Source: an uncultured Dyadobacter sp.
Lineage (GTDB): Bacteria > Bacteroidota > Bacteroidia > Cytophagales > Spirosomataceae
NCBI RefSeq assembly: GCF_946482605.1
Contig: NZ_CAMLSE010000012.1
Location: 124,001 to 188,000, forward strand
Reading direction: 5' to 3'
Length of the DNA: 64,000 bases
Shown: positions 17,425 to 27,312 of the stretch, in pieces
Layout: the number at the start of each line of letters is the position of its first letter
Position numbering within the stretch: position 1 is the first letter of the stretch
Translations under genes and position numbers: made by a program
The notes under the pieces: generated by a model
What the model was told of the DNA's origin: nothing
Database searches by the model: none
The model's input: only the letters and a program-made list of their open reading frames with translations

Positions 17425-18903
17425 TCAAAGCTCCGCCATTAAAGTCATCAACTTCACCAATGAATCCGAAATCACACGATTGCTTCCAGGCACATATTTG
17501 TGAGCGATGATCGTGAAGCTGAGCAAAGCGCCTGATTTGGACGTCACGTAACCCGCAAATGCGCGCGTACCTTCGATAGATCCGCTTTTCGCATGCACGT
17601 TTCCCGACGCCCGCGTGCCTTTGCCCAGGTTACGGACGGTTCCGTTTTGGCCTAGCACCGCAATGCTTTTATAAAAATCGGTGAAGCCTGCATCCTTGTT
17701 CATGAGATTCAGGATATCCGTCAGGCTTCCAGCTGTGATCGAACCGGAAGGCGACAGGCCACTGCCATCCTTGATATAAAAACCCCTTAAATCTGCCCCT
17801 CTCCCCGACCAGTAGCCGGTGATGGCCTTTGCAGCATCATCGAATCCGGAACTGCCGGCCAGACGTTTGCCCGATTGCTTGAAAAAAACATCGGCAAAAA
17901 GATTAATGCTCCAAAAATTGGCCTGTTGGCAAAGCTCACGCAATGGTGGTGATTTATACTCGTCGATGATCTTCTTTGGAGTGGGTGCAATGAGATTCTG
18001 GTTGCCGGATAGCCGCTCCTCTTCTACCACCACGATACCGCTGCCCGATAATGCGTTTTTCAACGCATAGGCGGTATACCATGCCGGATCGGGAATGGAG
18101 CCTTTTACCGTAAAGGCGGGACTCCCCGCGGGTATAGTGCCGGTAAGCAGCACATGATTGCCCAGCGGACTGCTGTAAATGATCGTCTGGTCACCCGAGC
18201 CGCGTTCCCCGGTCATGACCTGATTCGTAAACGACAAATATGGAATCACAGGGTCGGTACCAAGAACGGTCGTAGGGCCACCCGGATCCACGCCGGGTTT
18301 GAATTTGACACGGTAGAAGTTTTCATTGAAATTAAGTCCCTGAACTCCTGCCCCGTAATAATTACCCATATCACCCCAGATCCATGTGCTGGCAACCGCT
18401 TCTTTATCAAAAAATGAAGCGTCGGCAAGTACTTTCCCCTTGATATACTTAATGCCCGTACGCCTGACCGCCGCCACCCATCGGTTGACCATTTCCGGAG
18501 CGGTGGGGTAGCCTTTGAATCGGTCGCTTCCCAGTGACGGATCGCCGGTTCCATGGATATACAGGTTGCCTGCGAGCGTATCGCCGCGAAGGACTCCATC
18601 GTATTCAAGAAATGTCTGAAATTTGAAATCACCGCTAAAAAGCGCAAGCACTGTTGCGGTGGAAACCAGTTTTAATGTGGACGCCGACGGCAGCGAACGT
18701 TCGGAGTTTAGTGAAAACACCTTAGCACCCTCCTTTACAGCCTTGACACTCACGGCCAGCGAGCCGCTTCGCATGAATTCGCTGTTCTGTAATTCGAGCA
18801 CAGCGTCGGAGAAACGGACGAGCCCCGCGCTGTCGATCGCCTGTGCAGCGGCGGTGCGGATTGTCAGCAGGATACTAAATAAAAGAAGAGGCGCTCTCAT
18901 CAT
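17425..18903 (-). CDS. dacB: D-alanyl-D-alanine carboxypeptidase/endopeptidase (PBP4)
   Basis: Periplasmic class C penicillin-binding protein, 492 residues from the ATG at 18903 (a second ATG follows; the frame runs on to 18924). The signal peptide is MMRAPLLLFSILLTIRTAAAQ. The three active-site motifs are SxxK in ASTLKLVSTA (near residue 75), SxN in NFWSINLFAD and KSG in VHAKSGSIEGTRAFAG. The large insert between motifs 1 and 2 typical of PBP4 is present. It trims peptidoglycan stem peptides and cross-links. Transcribed convergently with hslV across the palindromic element. Confidence 0.94.
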   Translation of the reverse strand: MMRAPLLLFSILLTIRTAAAQAIDSAGLVRFSDAVLELQNSEFMRSGSLAVSVKAVKEGAKVFSLNSERSLPSASTLKLVSTATVLALFSGDFKFQTFLEYDGVLRGDTLAGNLYIHGTGDPSLGSDRFKGYPTAPEMVNRWVAAVRRTGIKYIKGKVLADASFFDKEAVASTWIWGDMGNYYGAGVQGLNFNENFYRVKFKPGVDPGGPTTVLGTDPVIPYLSFTNQVMTGERGSGDQTIIYSSPLGNHVLLTGTIPAGSPAFTVKGSIPDPAWYTAYALKNALSGSGIVVVEEERLSGNQNLIAPTPKKIIDEYKSPPLRELCQQANFWSINLFADVFFKQSGKRLAGSSGFDDAAKAITGYWSGRGADLRGFYIKDGSGLSPSGSITAGSLTDILNLMNKDAGFTDFYKSIAVLGQNGTVRNLGKGTRASGNVHAKSGSIEGTRAFAGYVTSKSGALLSFTIIAHKYVPGSNRVISDSLVKLMTLMAEL

Positions 18904-18985
18904 GTTAAAATATTCGCAAGGCACAAAATTCGTACCGCTTTCTCCAATCTAGCAACTAATCTCCGATTCAGAGGCAGTTTTTTGG

Positions 18986-18993
18986 TACTTTTG
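18986..18993 (+). promoter_or_regulatory. Possible -7 element for the 19104 operon
   Basis: TACTTTTG fits TAnnTTTG exactly, about 110 bases before the first ATG of the run of five plus-strand genes. No TTG lies at the right distance upstream, so this is a weak call. Confidence 0.35.
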
Positions 18994-19103
18994 TAAGATA
19001 TTAGCCGAACAATTGGTAGTTTACAAAGAAAAGATACAATAGTCATATTGATTTTTCCGACGAGGGAAAAATCCTAATATAGCTTTCACCCCATACTATT
19101 TAT

Positions 19104-20525
19104 ATGAAATTGACATTTTGGGGAGCTACGCAGCAGGTTACAGGTAGCATGTTCCTTCTGGAAACAGACGACTACCGGATCCTGATCGACTGCGGCTCCG
19201 ATTTCGATCTGGATGAGATCGGTAAGAAAACCAGGTATGAACAACAAAAAAGTGTTTTCCCTTTTGAACCGAGCCTGATTAATACTGTGCTGCTTACTCA
19301 CGCGCACATCGACCACTCGGGTAATATCCCCAATCTTTACAAGGAAGGGTTTGAAGGAAGGGTGGTTTGCACGGAACCTACTATGGCGCTGACCTCCCTC
19401 CTGCTCAAAGATGCGGCTAATCTCCACCAGAAGCGCCTGAATTCCCGCTACGGGTCATCCAAACGCAAAGGCAAGAAGAAGCGGGAGGTTCCCATGGATT
19501 ACTTCGTTGAAAAACATGTGACCGAGGCGCTGGATAATTTCGTTCCGGTTGCTTTCGGGCAACGTTACCGCATTGCCGACAATGTTACCGTCACTTACTA
19601 CGCAGCCGGACATTTGCTCGGAGCTGCGCATATCGTGCTTGAAGTATTTGAAAACGGTGAGAAAAAAAGGGTTTGCTTTTCAGGTGACATCGGTCGGCGC
19701 AACTATCCCCTGCTGATCGATCCGCAGGAAATCCCTCAGGTGGATTACCTGATCTGCGAGTCGACATACGGAAACCGGCTGCACGAAGATCAGCGCGGAT
19801 CGGCGGAAACCCTTGCCGATGTGATCAAGCGCACCTGTATCGATATTCCGGGAAGACTCATTATTCCCTCATTCAGTGTAGGCAGAACCCAGGCATTGCT
19901 TTATACCCTGAATCAGTTGTACCTGACCCATTCCTTTCCTTTCATCAAGGTATTTTCCGACAGTCCGCTGGCGCACAGCAGCACGAAGGTGTATCAGCGT
20001 CACACGCGTATGCTGAACAAGGAAGCCCGGGAATTTCAGGAAGACAACGATATGCTCTTTGACTTCGAAAACCTGATATACCTGGAAAGCGCGGACGCCA
20101 GCAGGGCAGTCTCCAACTATAATGAACCCTGCATTATTATCTCCTCATCGGGAATGGTACAGGGCGGGCGTGTGGAGCATCACGTGGAGGCCAATATCGG
20201 CAACCCTTACGCTACGATCCTGATGATCGGTTATGCATCGGAAGGGACCCTCGGATGGCGGCTTCTGAATGGACAGGATACCATCTCGATTCGCGGAAAG
20301 CAGTACCCGGTCTTGGCTAATGTTGAAAAAATTGACGTATTTAGCGGCCACGGAGACCAAAACGACCTAATTCAATTTGTAAAAATGCAGGATCCGGAGA
20401 AACTCAAACGCATTTTTCTAGTCCACGGAGAGCAGCAAAGCATGGCTGAATTCCAAAGTAAAATTCAAGAACACGGCTACGAATCGGTTGAAATACCGTT
20501 GAGAGGCACTACCTACGAACTTTGA
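19104..20525 (+). CDS. Beta-CASP metallo-beta-lactamase-fold RNA nuclease
   Basis: A 473-residue MBL-fold hydrolase of the RNA-processing type (CPSF73/RNase J relatives). Metal motif THAHIDHSG near residue 70, GHLLGAAH near 170, and SGDIGRRNYPLL. The beta-CASP part shows VFSDSPLA, IISSSGMVQGGR, FSGHGDQNDL and LVHGEQQS near the C-terminus. A basic insert (SSKRKGKKKREV) near residue 125 may contact RNA. It is smaller than RNase J and lacks its C-terminal domain. It begins a plus-strand series (accA, HAD, M50, lactonase) with gaps of 10-49 bases or overlaps. Confidence 0.93.
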   Translation: MKLTFWGATQQVTGSMFLLETDDYRILIDCGSDFDLDEIGKKTRYEQQKSVFPFEPSLINTVLLTHAHIDHSGNIPNLYKEGFEGRVVCTEPTMALTSLLLKDAANLHQKRLNSRYGSSKRKGKKKREVPMDYFVEKHVTEALDNFVPVAFGQRYRIADNVTVTYYAAGHLLGAAHIVLEVFENGEKKRVCFSGDIGRRNYPLLIDPQEIPQVDYLICESTYGNRLHEDQRGSAETLADVIKRTCIDIPGRLIIPSFSVGRTQALLYTLNQLYLTHSFPFIKVFSDSPLAHSSTKVYQRHTRMLNKEAREFQEDNDMLFDFENLIYLESADASRAVSNYNEPCIIISSSGMVQGGRVEHHVEANIGNPYATILMIGYASEGTLGWRLLNGQDTISIRGKQYPVLANVEKIDVFSGHGDQNDLIQFVKMQDPEKLKRIFLVHGEQQSMAEFQSKIQEHGYESVEIPLRGTTYEL

Positions 20526-20564
20526 TTCCCTCTCATCACGCCCACTAATCACCAGAACCTAAAT

Positions 20565-21521
20565 ATGAGAACATACCTGGATTTTGAAAAGCCTATGGCC
20601 GAGCTCGAACGCAAGCTCGAAGAAATGAAAGCGTTGGCGAATGAAAACAATGTCGATTTTTCAGACGCCATTGCGTTGCTGGAAGGCAACATCACCAACC
20701 TTCGAAAAGAAATATTTGAAAACCTGACGCGCTGGCAGCGCGTACAGCTCTCCCGCCATCCCGACCGCCCCTACACGCTCGACTACATCGAACTGATCTG
20801 TGACGAGTTTATAGAACTGCACGGCGACCGGCAGGTGCGCGACGATCCGGCTATTATCGGCGGACTGGCCAATGTAGACGGCCAATCGTTCATGCTCATC
20901 GGCCAACAAAAAGGCCGTAACACCAAGCAGCGCCAGCACCGGAACTTTGGCATGCCCAATCCGGAAGGCTACCGCAAGGCGTTGCGTCTGATGAAACTGG
21001 CTGAGAAGTTCAACAAGCCTATCGTGACACTGATCGACACGCCCGGTGCATTTCCGGGTATGGAAGCCGAAGAGCGCGGGCAAGGCGAAGCTATTGCCAG
21101 GAACCTGAAAGAAATGTTTATGCTCAAAGTCCCGGTAATCTGCATCGTCATCGGCGAAGGAGCTTCCGGGGGCGCACTGGGTATCGCCATCGGCGATCGC
21201 GTGCTCATGCTCGAAAATACCTGGTATTCGGTGATCTCCCCCGAGAACTGCTCGGCTATTCTCTGGCGGAGCTGGGATTTCAAGGAGCAGGCAGCCGAAG
21301 CGATGAAGATCACCGCGAAGGATATGAAAACCAATAAACTGGTCGACGGAATCATCGCCGAACCACTTGGCGGCGCACACCTGGACCACAAATGGATGGC
21401 CGACGAGCTGAAAAGGGTAATCCTCGAAAACATTGGCGAATTGTCCGCCATCAACGAGCAAGACCGGATCGATCAGCGGATCGACAAATTCTGCTCAATG
21501 GGGGTTGTCGTAGAAGCGTAA
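20565..21521 (+). CDS. accA: Acetyl-CoA carboxylase carboxyltransferase subunit alpha
   Basis: Carboxyltransferase alpha subunit (318 residues), which with AccD moves the carboxyl group from biotin to acetyl-CoA in the first step of fatty-acid synthesis. Coiled N-terminus ([18 protein letters not shown]), then [60 protein letters not shown] and [15 protein letters not shown]. The length and ends match the family. accD is not near. The HAD gene begins 10 bases after the stop. Confidence 0.97.
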   Translation: MRTYLDFEKPMAELERKLEEMKALANENNVDFSDAIALLEGNITNLRKEIFENLTRWQRVQLSRHPDRPYTLDYIELICDEFIELHGDRQVRDDPAIIGGLANVDGQSFMLIGQQKGRNTKQRQHRNFGMPNPEGYRKALRLMKLAEKFNKPIVTLIDTPGAFPGMEAEERGQGEAIARNLKEMFMLKVPVICIVIGEGASGGALGIAIGDRVLMLENTWYSVISPENCSAILWRSWDFKEQAAEAMKITAKDMKTNKLVDGIIAEPLGGAHLDHKWMADELKRVILENIGELSAINEQDRIDQRIDKFCSMGVVVEA

Positions 21522-21531
21522 AGAATCATCC

Positions 21532-22167
21532 ATGAAAAACGATCAGATCAAGAATATCATTTTCGACCTGGGCGACGTCATCCTGAACATCGACGTACCC
21601 ATTGCTTCCCGGTCTTTCGCTGATTTGAGCGGCAGGGAACAAAGTGAAATACTCACGATTTTCAAGGAAAGTGAGCTTTTCCGCCAGTTTGAGACCGGTT
21701 TGCTGGACGAAGCCACATTCCGGAACTATGTGCGTGAAATCCTGAATTTCCCTGATCTGTCGGACGAAGCCATCGATACGGCCTGGAACAGCCTCCTGCT
21801 GGACCTGCCGCCAGAGCGCGTGGAATTGCTTCGGAAACTGGCCACCCGCTATCGGCTTTTCCTTTTGAGCAACACCAGCTCCATTCACATTACCCAGGTG
21901 AACAAGATATTGAAAGCATCGACGGGTGTCGACCGGCTCGATGATCTTTTCGAAATCGTCTTCCTGTCCTATGAGATGGGTTTGATGAAGCCTGATCCCC
22001 GGATTTATGAAAAAGTCCTCGATCAAGCCGGGCTGAAAGCGGACGAAACATTATTCCTGGACGATAACCTGGACAATATCACGGCCGCGTCCCAATTGGG
22101 CATCGCCACCATTCATGTCCAAAAGCCGGTCACCATTCTGGAATACCTCAAAGACTATGCCGTCTAA
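21532..22167 (+). CDS. HAD-superfamily hydrolase (YihX-like)
   Basis: A 211-residue haloacid-dehalogenase-fold phosphatase. Motif I IIFDLGDVILNID (nucleophile Asp in FDLGD), motif II LFLLSNTSS, the lysine in GLMKPDPRIYEKVL, motif III LFLDDNLDNI. The helical cap lies between residues 20 and 85. It resembles YihX-type sugar-phosphate phosphatases; the substrate is not predictable. The end overlaps the M50 protease start by 11 bases. Confidence 0.9.
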   Translation: MKNDQIKNIIFDLGDVILNIDVPIASRSFADLSGREQSEILTIFKESELFRQFETGLLDEATFRNYVREILNFPDLSDEAIDTAWNSLLLDLPPERVELLRKLATRYRLFLLSNTSSIHITQVNKILKASTGVDRLDDLFEIVFLSYEMGLMKPDPRIYEKVLDQAGLKADETLFLDDNLDNITAASQLGIATIHVQKPVTILEYLKDYAV

Positions 22168-23356
22168 CACGCGAACCCACATCATCCAGGCCGTTTTATT
22201 TATTGTCACCGTCATTACCACTACCATGGCCGGTGCGGAATGGATGTTCGGCAACAAGTTCGGGTTCGTTTACGACTTCCTTTTTTTCCTGATCGGGAAA
22301 AAAGAAGAGTTAGTAATCCCGGAAAATTTCAAGGCGATGGGCTGGGCGGAGTTCGTTCAGGGCTTTCATTTCTCCATTCCGTTCCTGCTCATACTGACCA
22401 TTCATGAGTTCGGACATTATTTCGTCGCCAGGGCGCATAAAGTGAAGGTGACGCTTCCCTACTACATTCCGCTCTGGTTTGGCATTTCGGAGAGCATCGG
22501 GACGCTGGGCGCATTCATCAGAATTAAAGAGGCGGTAAGGTCGCGGCTCAAATTCTTTGATATCGGCATCGCAGGACCGTTGGCTGGCTTTGTTGCTGCA
22601 TTGGTCGTGCTTTGGTACGGTTTCACGCATTTGCCGCCGCCCGAATACATTTTCAGTATCCACCCGGATTACGCCCGTTTTGGCCCGAATTACCCTCAGT
22701 TCGTTTATGAAAACCCTGCCGGAAACCTTATGCTGGGTGACAATATGCTGTTCTGGTTTTTCAAAACCTATGTTGCCGATCCTGCCAGACTGCCTCATGC
22801 GTATGAAATGATCCATTATCCCTATCTTTTTGCAGGATACCTGGCGCTCTTTTTCACTTCACTGAACCTTATCCCAATCGGACAGCTCGACGGCGGGCAT
22901 ATCCTTTACGGATTAATCGGGAAGAAACGCTTCAACGTCGTAGCGCCCGTCCTCTTCGGCATTTTTGCATTTTATGCCGGGCTGGGTATTTTCCGGACCG
23001 ATTCTTTTGCAACCGGAAGCAATGCGGTGTTTTATGAACGCCTGTTGTACCTCGCGATTTATATCTATTTCCTGTATATCTGCTTCAAACGGGCATTTGA
23101 CAACACTTCCACGGCCCTGATGGTCAGCCTGATCATCGTAGTAGGGCAGTTTGCGGTCACCTATGTGCGCCCCGAATGGAACGGATCCGTGAACCTGCTG
23201 CCATTCGTCTTTATTCTGGGCCGTTTTCTGGGCATCAGACATCCTGAAACCGAGGACAATACGCCGCTGGACACGCCGAGGATCATCCTGGGCATCCTCG
23301 CGTTCGTCATTTTTATCATCTCTTTCAGCCCAACGCCTTTTATCATTATTGAGTAA
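22157..23356 (+). CDS. Site-2-protease family (M50) membrane metalloprotease
   Basis: Intramembrane zinc protease, 399 residues from the ATG at 22157 (the open frame starts earlier at 22115 with a less hydrophobic head). The zinc motif HEFGH lies in LTIHEFGHYFVARAHK near residue 80. The second motif LNLIPIGQLDGGHI near residue 250 supplies the third ligand. About eight hydrophobic segments. No PDZ domain is seen, so it belongs to the compact S2P group. Function may be regulated intramembrane proteolysis; no anti-sigma factor is adjacent. Translationally coupled to the HAD gene. Confidence 0.92.
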   Translation: MPSNTRTHIIQAVLFIVTVITTTMAGAEWMFGNKFGFVYDFLFFLIGKKEELVIPENFKAMGWAEFVQGFHFSIPFLLILTIHEFGHYFVARAHKVKVTLPYYIPLWFGISESIGTLGAFIRIKEAVRSRLKFFDIGIAGPLAGFVAALVVLWYGFTHLPPPEYIFSIHPDYARFGPNYPQFVYENPAGNLMLGDNMLFWFFKTYVADPARLPHAYEMIHYPYLFAGYLALFFTSLNLIPIGQLDGGHILYGLIGKKRFNVVAPVLFGIFAFYAGLGIFRTDSFATGSNAVFYERLLYLAIYIYFLYICFKRAFDNTSTALMVSLIIVVGQFAVTYVRPEWNGSVNLLPFVFILGRFLGIRHPETEDNTPLDTPRIILGILAFVIFIISFSPTPFIIIE

Positions 23357-23405
23357 AGGAGATTAAAGAAACCAGGAGCTTTAATTGTTGTTCTTGAAAG
23401 GCACT

Positions 23406-24419
23406 ATGGCAATCAACGTCTCCCGCAGGCAATTCCTGGCGACACTAGGAGCAGCTCCGTCCCTGGCAGCTATCGATCTCGCTGATCTACCTTACACGTA
23501 TTCAGTCCAAGGCAAAATTGCCGTCGCCAAACTTGGCCGGGCATTAATTCACGAGCATGTGCTCGTTGATTTTATTGGTGCCGACAAAATTTCATCCGAT
23601 CGCTGGAAACACGACGAGGTGGTTGCAAAAGTCCTGCCCTACCTGCTGGAAATAAAGCAACGCGGGATCAACACGCTGGTTGAATGCACGCCGGCATTCA
23701 TCGGGCGGGATGTAGTTTTACTCAAAACACTTTCTGAACAATCAGGACTGCACATTCTGACCAACACCGGCTATTACGGAGCTTCCGACAACAAATATTT
23801 ACCCAAATGGGCATTCACCGAAACGGCCGATCAGCTTGCAAATCGCTGGATAACCGAATTCGAAAAAGGCATTGAAGGTACCGGCATTCGTCCTGGATTT
23901 ATCAAGACCGGCGTCAACAACGGCGCATTATCCCAACTGCACCAAAAGCTGATCAGGGCAGCCGCATTGACACATTTGAAAACCGGCCTGACCATCTGCT
24001 CCCACACCGGCCCGACATTACCCGCACGCGAGGAAATCGGTATACTAAAACAGTTGGGCGTACATCCGTCCGCATTCGTATGGGTACACGCGAGCGGGAG
24101 CGACGAAGAATTGGAAAATGTAGGAAAAAGCGGCTGCTGGATCAGCCTGGACGGTGTGAATGAAGACAATATTAACCGCCATGTGGCACTGATCACGTTC
24201 CTGAAAAAGAAGAAACGCCTCAAACAAGTCCTCATCTCACATGACGCGGGCTGGTACCGGCCCGGCGAGCCTGATGGTGGTCAGTTTCGTGGCTTTACGG
24301 CCATTTCAGATCGCCTGCTTCCGGCCCTGGTACAGAACGGCATTACGCAGGACGATATCGACACGCTGATGATCGCAAATCCTGCCCGCGCATTCGCCAT
24401 TCAGGTACGGAAAGCATGA
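23406..24419 (+). CDS. Phosphotriesterase-family hydrolase, Tat-exported
   Basis: A 337-residue TIM-barrel metal hydrolase related to phosphotriesterases and lactonases. Start 23406 (ATG) is preferred over the TTG at 23385. The N-terminus NVSRRQFLATLGAAPSLAA is a twin-arginine signal, so the enzyme is exported folded. Metal ligands: HEH in GRALIHEHVLV, the carboxylated lysine in GFIKTGVNNG, H in CSHTGPT, H in WVHASGS, D in SHDAGWY. Substrates of bacterial members are usually lactones. 49 bases after the M50 gene; may be the last gene of that transcript. Confidence 0.9.
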   Translation: MAINVSRRQFLATLGAAPSLAAIDLADLPYTYSVQGKIAVAKLGRALIHEHVLVDFIGADKISSDRWKHDEVVAKVLPYLLEIKQRGINTLVECTPAFIGRDVVLLKTLSEQSGLHILTNTGYYGASDNKYLPKWAFTETADQLANRWITEFEKGIEGTGIRPGFIKTGVNNGALSQLHQKLIRAAALTHLKTGLTICSHTGPTLPAREEIGILKQLGVHPSAFVWVHASGSDEELENVGKSGCWISLDGVNEDNINRHVALITFLKKKKRLKQVLISHDAGWYRPGEPDGGQFRGFTAISDRLLPALVQNGITQDDIDTLMIANPARAFAIQVRKA

Positions 24420-24421
24420 CA

Positions 24422-25714
24422 TTACCCAATCTCAATCCTGAACTCGGTCCAGCCGTCGTTTGCGGTTTGCAGGGCGAATGCAAATCCGTGGTTGCTCAGG
24501 ATTTCCCTCGTCAATGTCAGTCCGATACCCTGACCATCGCGCTTAGTGCTGAAAAAAGGATTGAATAGCTGGGCGTTCACCTCCGCGTCAATGGCTTTGC
24601 CATTGTTTCGGATCAATATACGCTCAGCGGTAACCGAGATGACGATTTCGTTCCCAGCCTCGCAGGCTTCAATGGCATTCTTGATCACATTCACTAAAAC
24701 CTGTTCCATCTGCCCCTGGTCCACATTGCAGAAAACGGGCGTCTTTTCCAGGTCACATGTAATAGTCACGCCGCGTTCTGAACCTGCATTTTCCATAAAC
24801 AATACCACGTCTGCGATCAGTTTACGAATATCCGTGCTTGCGAGGGCGGGCATGGGCAGGCGCACTACGTCCGCGAAGTTTCTCATGAACCGGGTGAGCC
24901 TTCGGTTACGTTCCGACGCGATTTGCAATGCATCCTTTACTTCCCGGTAATCTGCATCGGGAAGCAGGTGGTTAGTCGTTTGCAATATCGAATCGGTGGC
25001 GCCCAGCGTATTGTTGACTTCATGTGCCATCATACGGATCACCTTTCCATAGGCATTCTTCTCCGATTCCAGGATTTCGTTGGTCAACTCCTCGATCATC
25101 AGAAACGAGCGGCGAAAACCCCGGTCCATGAAATGAGACCGCTGCACTTTGAATGTAACAATTCCATTGGTCTTCACCATTCTCGATTCGCCATCCTGCA
25201 TGCCCGAAAGTTCCGCCAGCAAAGGCTGGCCGGTTTCAGTAAGCTTCCTTCCGGTGAGGGTCATTCCCGCTTCTTCAAATTGCGCCTTCGCCTTGCTGTT
25301 AAGCGATTCGACCTGCTCATCGTAATCCAGGATGATGATCGAAATGGGCGACGCTTCAATGAGTTTTTCCAGAAAAAAATGCTGCTCGTTCAGCTTGATA
25401 CGCTCTTCCCGCAGCTGATCGATCATCATATTATACACCTCGATCAGCACATCTACTTCGCCCTTGCCCGTCGGGACAAACTTGATAGAAAAATCCTTGT
25501 CCTTAATGGCCTCGATTCCGGACTTCACAAATTGGATAGGTTGCATAAAGTTGTTATAGAGCACAATGGAAGTGACCGCGGATGTCAGCAGAAATATCTC
25601 GGAGGCTATAAAAACTATTTTGTCCTGAAAAAGAACCTTGTAAACCAGCATTACCAGGACTAAATGCAGGATCGTGATGTAAAGAATGTATTTCGTCTTC
25701 GTGGATAGCCTCAT
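24422..25714 (-). CDS. NtrY-like sensor histidine kinase
   Basis: A 430-residue membrane kinase. Two N-terminal transmembrane helices (ILYITILHLVLVMLVYKVLF, then the next 20 hydrophobic residues), HAMP-like linker, PAS domain (about 120-180), H-box MMAHEVNNTLGATDSIL, N-box NVIKNAIEACEAG and G-box GQGIGLTLTREIL. Almost no periplasmic loop, so it probably senses the membrane or cytoplasm. It overlaps its response-regulator gene by four bases and lies at the end of the long minus-strand efflux run. It likely phosphorylates the NtrC-type regulator at 25711. Confidence 0.93.
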   Translation of the reverse strand: MRLSTKTKYILYITILHLVLVMLVYKVLFQDKIVFIASEIFLLTSAVTSIVLYNNFMQPIQFVKSGIEAIKDKDFSIKFVPTGKGEVDVLIEVYNMMIDQLREERIKLNEQHFFLEKLIEASPISIIILDYDEQVESLNSKAKAQFEEAGMTLTGRKLTETGQPLLAELSGMQDGESRMVKTNGIVTFKVQRSHFMDRGFRRSFLMIEELTNEILESEKNAYGKVIRMMAHEVNNTLGATDSILQTTNHLLPDADYREVKDALQIASERNRRLTRFMRNFADVVRLPMPALASTDIRKLIADVVLFMENAGSERGVTITCDLEKTPVFCNVDQGQMEQVLVNVIKNAIEACEAGNEIVISVTAERILIRNNGKAIDAEVNAQLFNPFFSTKRDGQGIGLTLTREILSNHGFAFALQTANDGWTEFRIEIG

Positions 25715-27081
25715 ACCTCCTCCGAATCAAAAGATATCCCGTACTTTTCCAGCCTCCGGTACAATGCAAAACGGGTAATCCCCAGAGAACGGGAGACTTT
25801 GCTGACCTTGTTCTGGTGGTATTGCATGGCACGCACGATCATCTGGTATTCCATTTCTTCCAAAGTGATACTACCGACTTCCGGCAGGCTTTTCGTCGGC
25901 GCCGCATTGCCCGCATTCAGGTTGCTTTGAAAATCCGCAATGTCCAGGACGTCCGTTCCTGCCAGCAGCACAGTCCGTTCGACCACGTTCTTAAGCTGAC
26001 GGATATTTCCCTGCAGCGGCAGGTTTTTCAGCCATTTCAAGGCCTCGGTGCTCAGTTTCAGGTCAGGCCTTCCATAAATCGTTTTCAGGTTGTTGACAAA
26101 AAACACCGATAGTAAAGGAATATCATCCGGCCGCTCACGCAATGCTGGCAATTTCACGGTGATAAGATTGATCCGATAGTAGAGATCCTCCCTGAACGTG
26201 CCTTGCGCCACCATCTCTTCCAGGTTACGGTTGGTCGCGCATATCACCCTGATGTCCACCGTGCGGCTCTTGCTGCTTCCCAGCGGCTCAAATGTGCGCT
26301 CCTGTAATACCCGGAGCAATTTGACTTGGCTTGAAAGGTCCAGCTCTCCGATTTCATCAAGAAAAATGGTGCCCCGGTTCGCCATTTCGAAGCGGCCCGT
26401 CCGGTCCGTCTTCGCGTCGGTAAATGCGCCCCGGACATGGCCGAACAGTTCGCTTTCAAACAATGTGGAAGATATTCCGCCCAGGTTTACTTTCACAAAA
26501 GGCCTCACTTTTCGTCTGCTGTTCAAATGAATGGCTTCTGCGATGAGCTCCTTGCCGGTTCCGCTTTCACCTGTGATCAGCACCGGCGCGTCCGTGGGTG
26601 CAACCCGGCCGATGGTTTCCAGTATACTAAGCAGGTTGGGGTCTTCACCGACGATGTTATCGAATTGATACTGCTGATCCAGCTTACGCCTGCTCCCAAC
26701 CTGCAGTGCCGGCTTGGCAAGGTTCAGGATCGTGCGGATGGATTGTAGCAGGTAATCGTTCTGCCAGGGTTTCGTCACAAAATCGACAGCCCCTTCCTTC
26801 ATTCCTCGCACCGCCAGGTCGATCGTGCCCCAACCGGTGATCAGGATCACGGGAATCGACGCATGTCGTTTTTTGATCTGCTGCAACAAATGCATACCCT
26901 CCTTTCCCGATGTTTCGATCGAAAAGTTCAGATCGAGCAATATCAGTTCGGGCGTCAATGTTTTTAGCACGTCGAATGTCTCTTCCGGCGAACTCACGCC
27001 CCTGACCTCAAACCCCTCTTTTTTCAGGAGCAGTACCAGCGAAGTACGGATCGCAAGATCGTCGTCAACTATCAGGAGCAT
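25711..27081 (-). CDS. NtrC-family sigma-54 response regulator
   Basis: A 456-residue activator of RpoN-dependent promoters. Receiver domain (1-120) with phospho-acceptor Asp in LILLDLNFS. The AAA+ domain shows Walker A GESGTGKE and Walker B TIFLDEIGELDL. The sigma-54 contact loop reads GAFTDA where most members have GAFTGA. The C-terminal Fis-type HTH is KVSRSLGITRFALYRRLEKY. Gene order with four array-separated efflux genes upstream suggests it controls the efflux genes, possibly through the -24/-12-like site at 33821-33840. Confidence 0.94.
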   Translation of the reverse strand: MLLIVDDDLAIRTSLVLLLKKEGFEVRGVSSPEETFDVLKTLTPELILLDLNFSIETSGKEGMHLLQQIKKRHASIPVILITGWGTIDLAVRGMKEGAVDFVTKPWQNDYLLQSIRTILNLAKPALQVGSRRKLDQQYQFDNIVGEDPNLLSILETIGRVAPTDAPVLITGESGTGKELIAEAIHLNSRRKVRPFVKVNLGGISSTLFESELFGHVRGAFTDAKTDRTGRFEMANRGTIFLDEIGELDLSSQVKLLRVLQERTFEPLGSSKSRTVDIRVICATNRNLEEMVAQGTFREDLYYRINLITVKLPALRERPDDIPLLSVFFVNNLKTIYGRPDLKLSTEALKWLKNLPLQGNIRQLKNVVERTVLLAGTDVLDIADFQSNLNAGNAAPTKSLPEVGSITLEEMEYQMIVRAMQYHQNKVSKVSRSLGITRFALYRRLEKYGISFDSEEV

Positions 27082-27095
27082 AAATATTCTTTAAA

Positions 27096-27116
27096 TGTTG
27101 GCTGTTGGCTGTTGGC
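27096..27116. repeat. Three tandem copies of heptamer TGTTGGC
   Basis: Exact copies at 27096-27102, 27103-27109 and 27110-27116, just upstream of the response-regulator ATG (27081, minus strand). A separate short tandem repeat near octamer array A; could vary in copy number by slippage. Confidence 0.8.
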
Positions 27117-27208
27117 AAACTCTCAGTCCGTCAATGAGTTCATTTTATTCCGGTTCTAAGGCAAAAAACTAAAATAAGTCACCAGTTAATCAAGATCCCT
27201 CCGTAACC

Positions 27209-27308
27209 TATTCACTCATTCACAATTCCACTGCGGCTCATTCGGTCATTCACTCATTCAATCATTCAATCATTCACAGTTCCACTGCGGCTCATTCACC
27301 CATTCATC
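27209..27308. repeat. Octamer array A (TCATTCAN units)
   Basis: About 100 bases of degenerate octamers on the plus strand (TCATTCAC, TCATTCAA and variants), all in one orientation, broken by two copies of the phrase TTCCACTGCGGCTCATTC (27226-27243 and 27281-27297). It fills the gap between the last permease gene and the response-regulator gene. Same family as arrays B, C and D. Confidence 0.85.
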
Positions 27309-27312
27309 CCCC

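Noticed and set aside
20661..21461. 266-residue open frame antisense to accA
   Set aside because: accA is complete and conserved here; the antisense protein has low-complexity, unfamily-like sequence.
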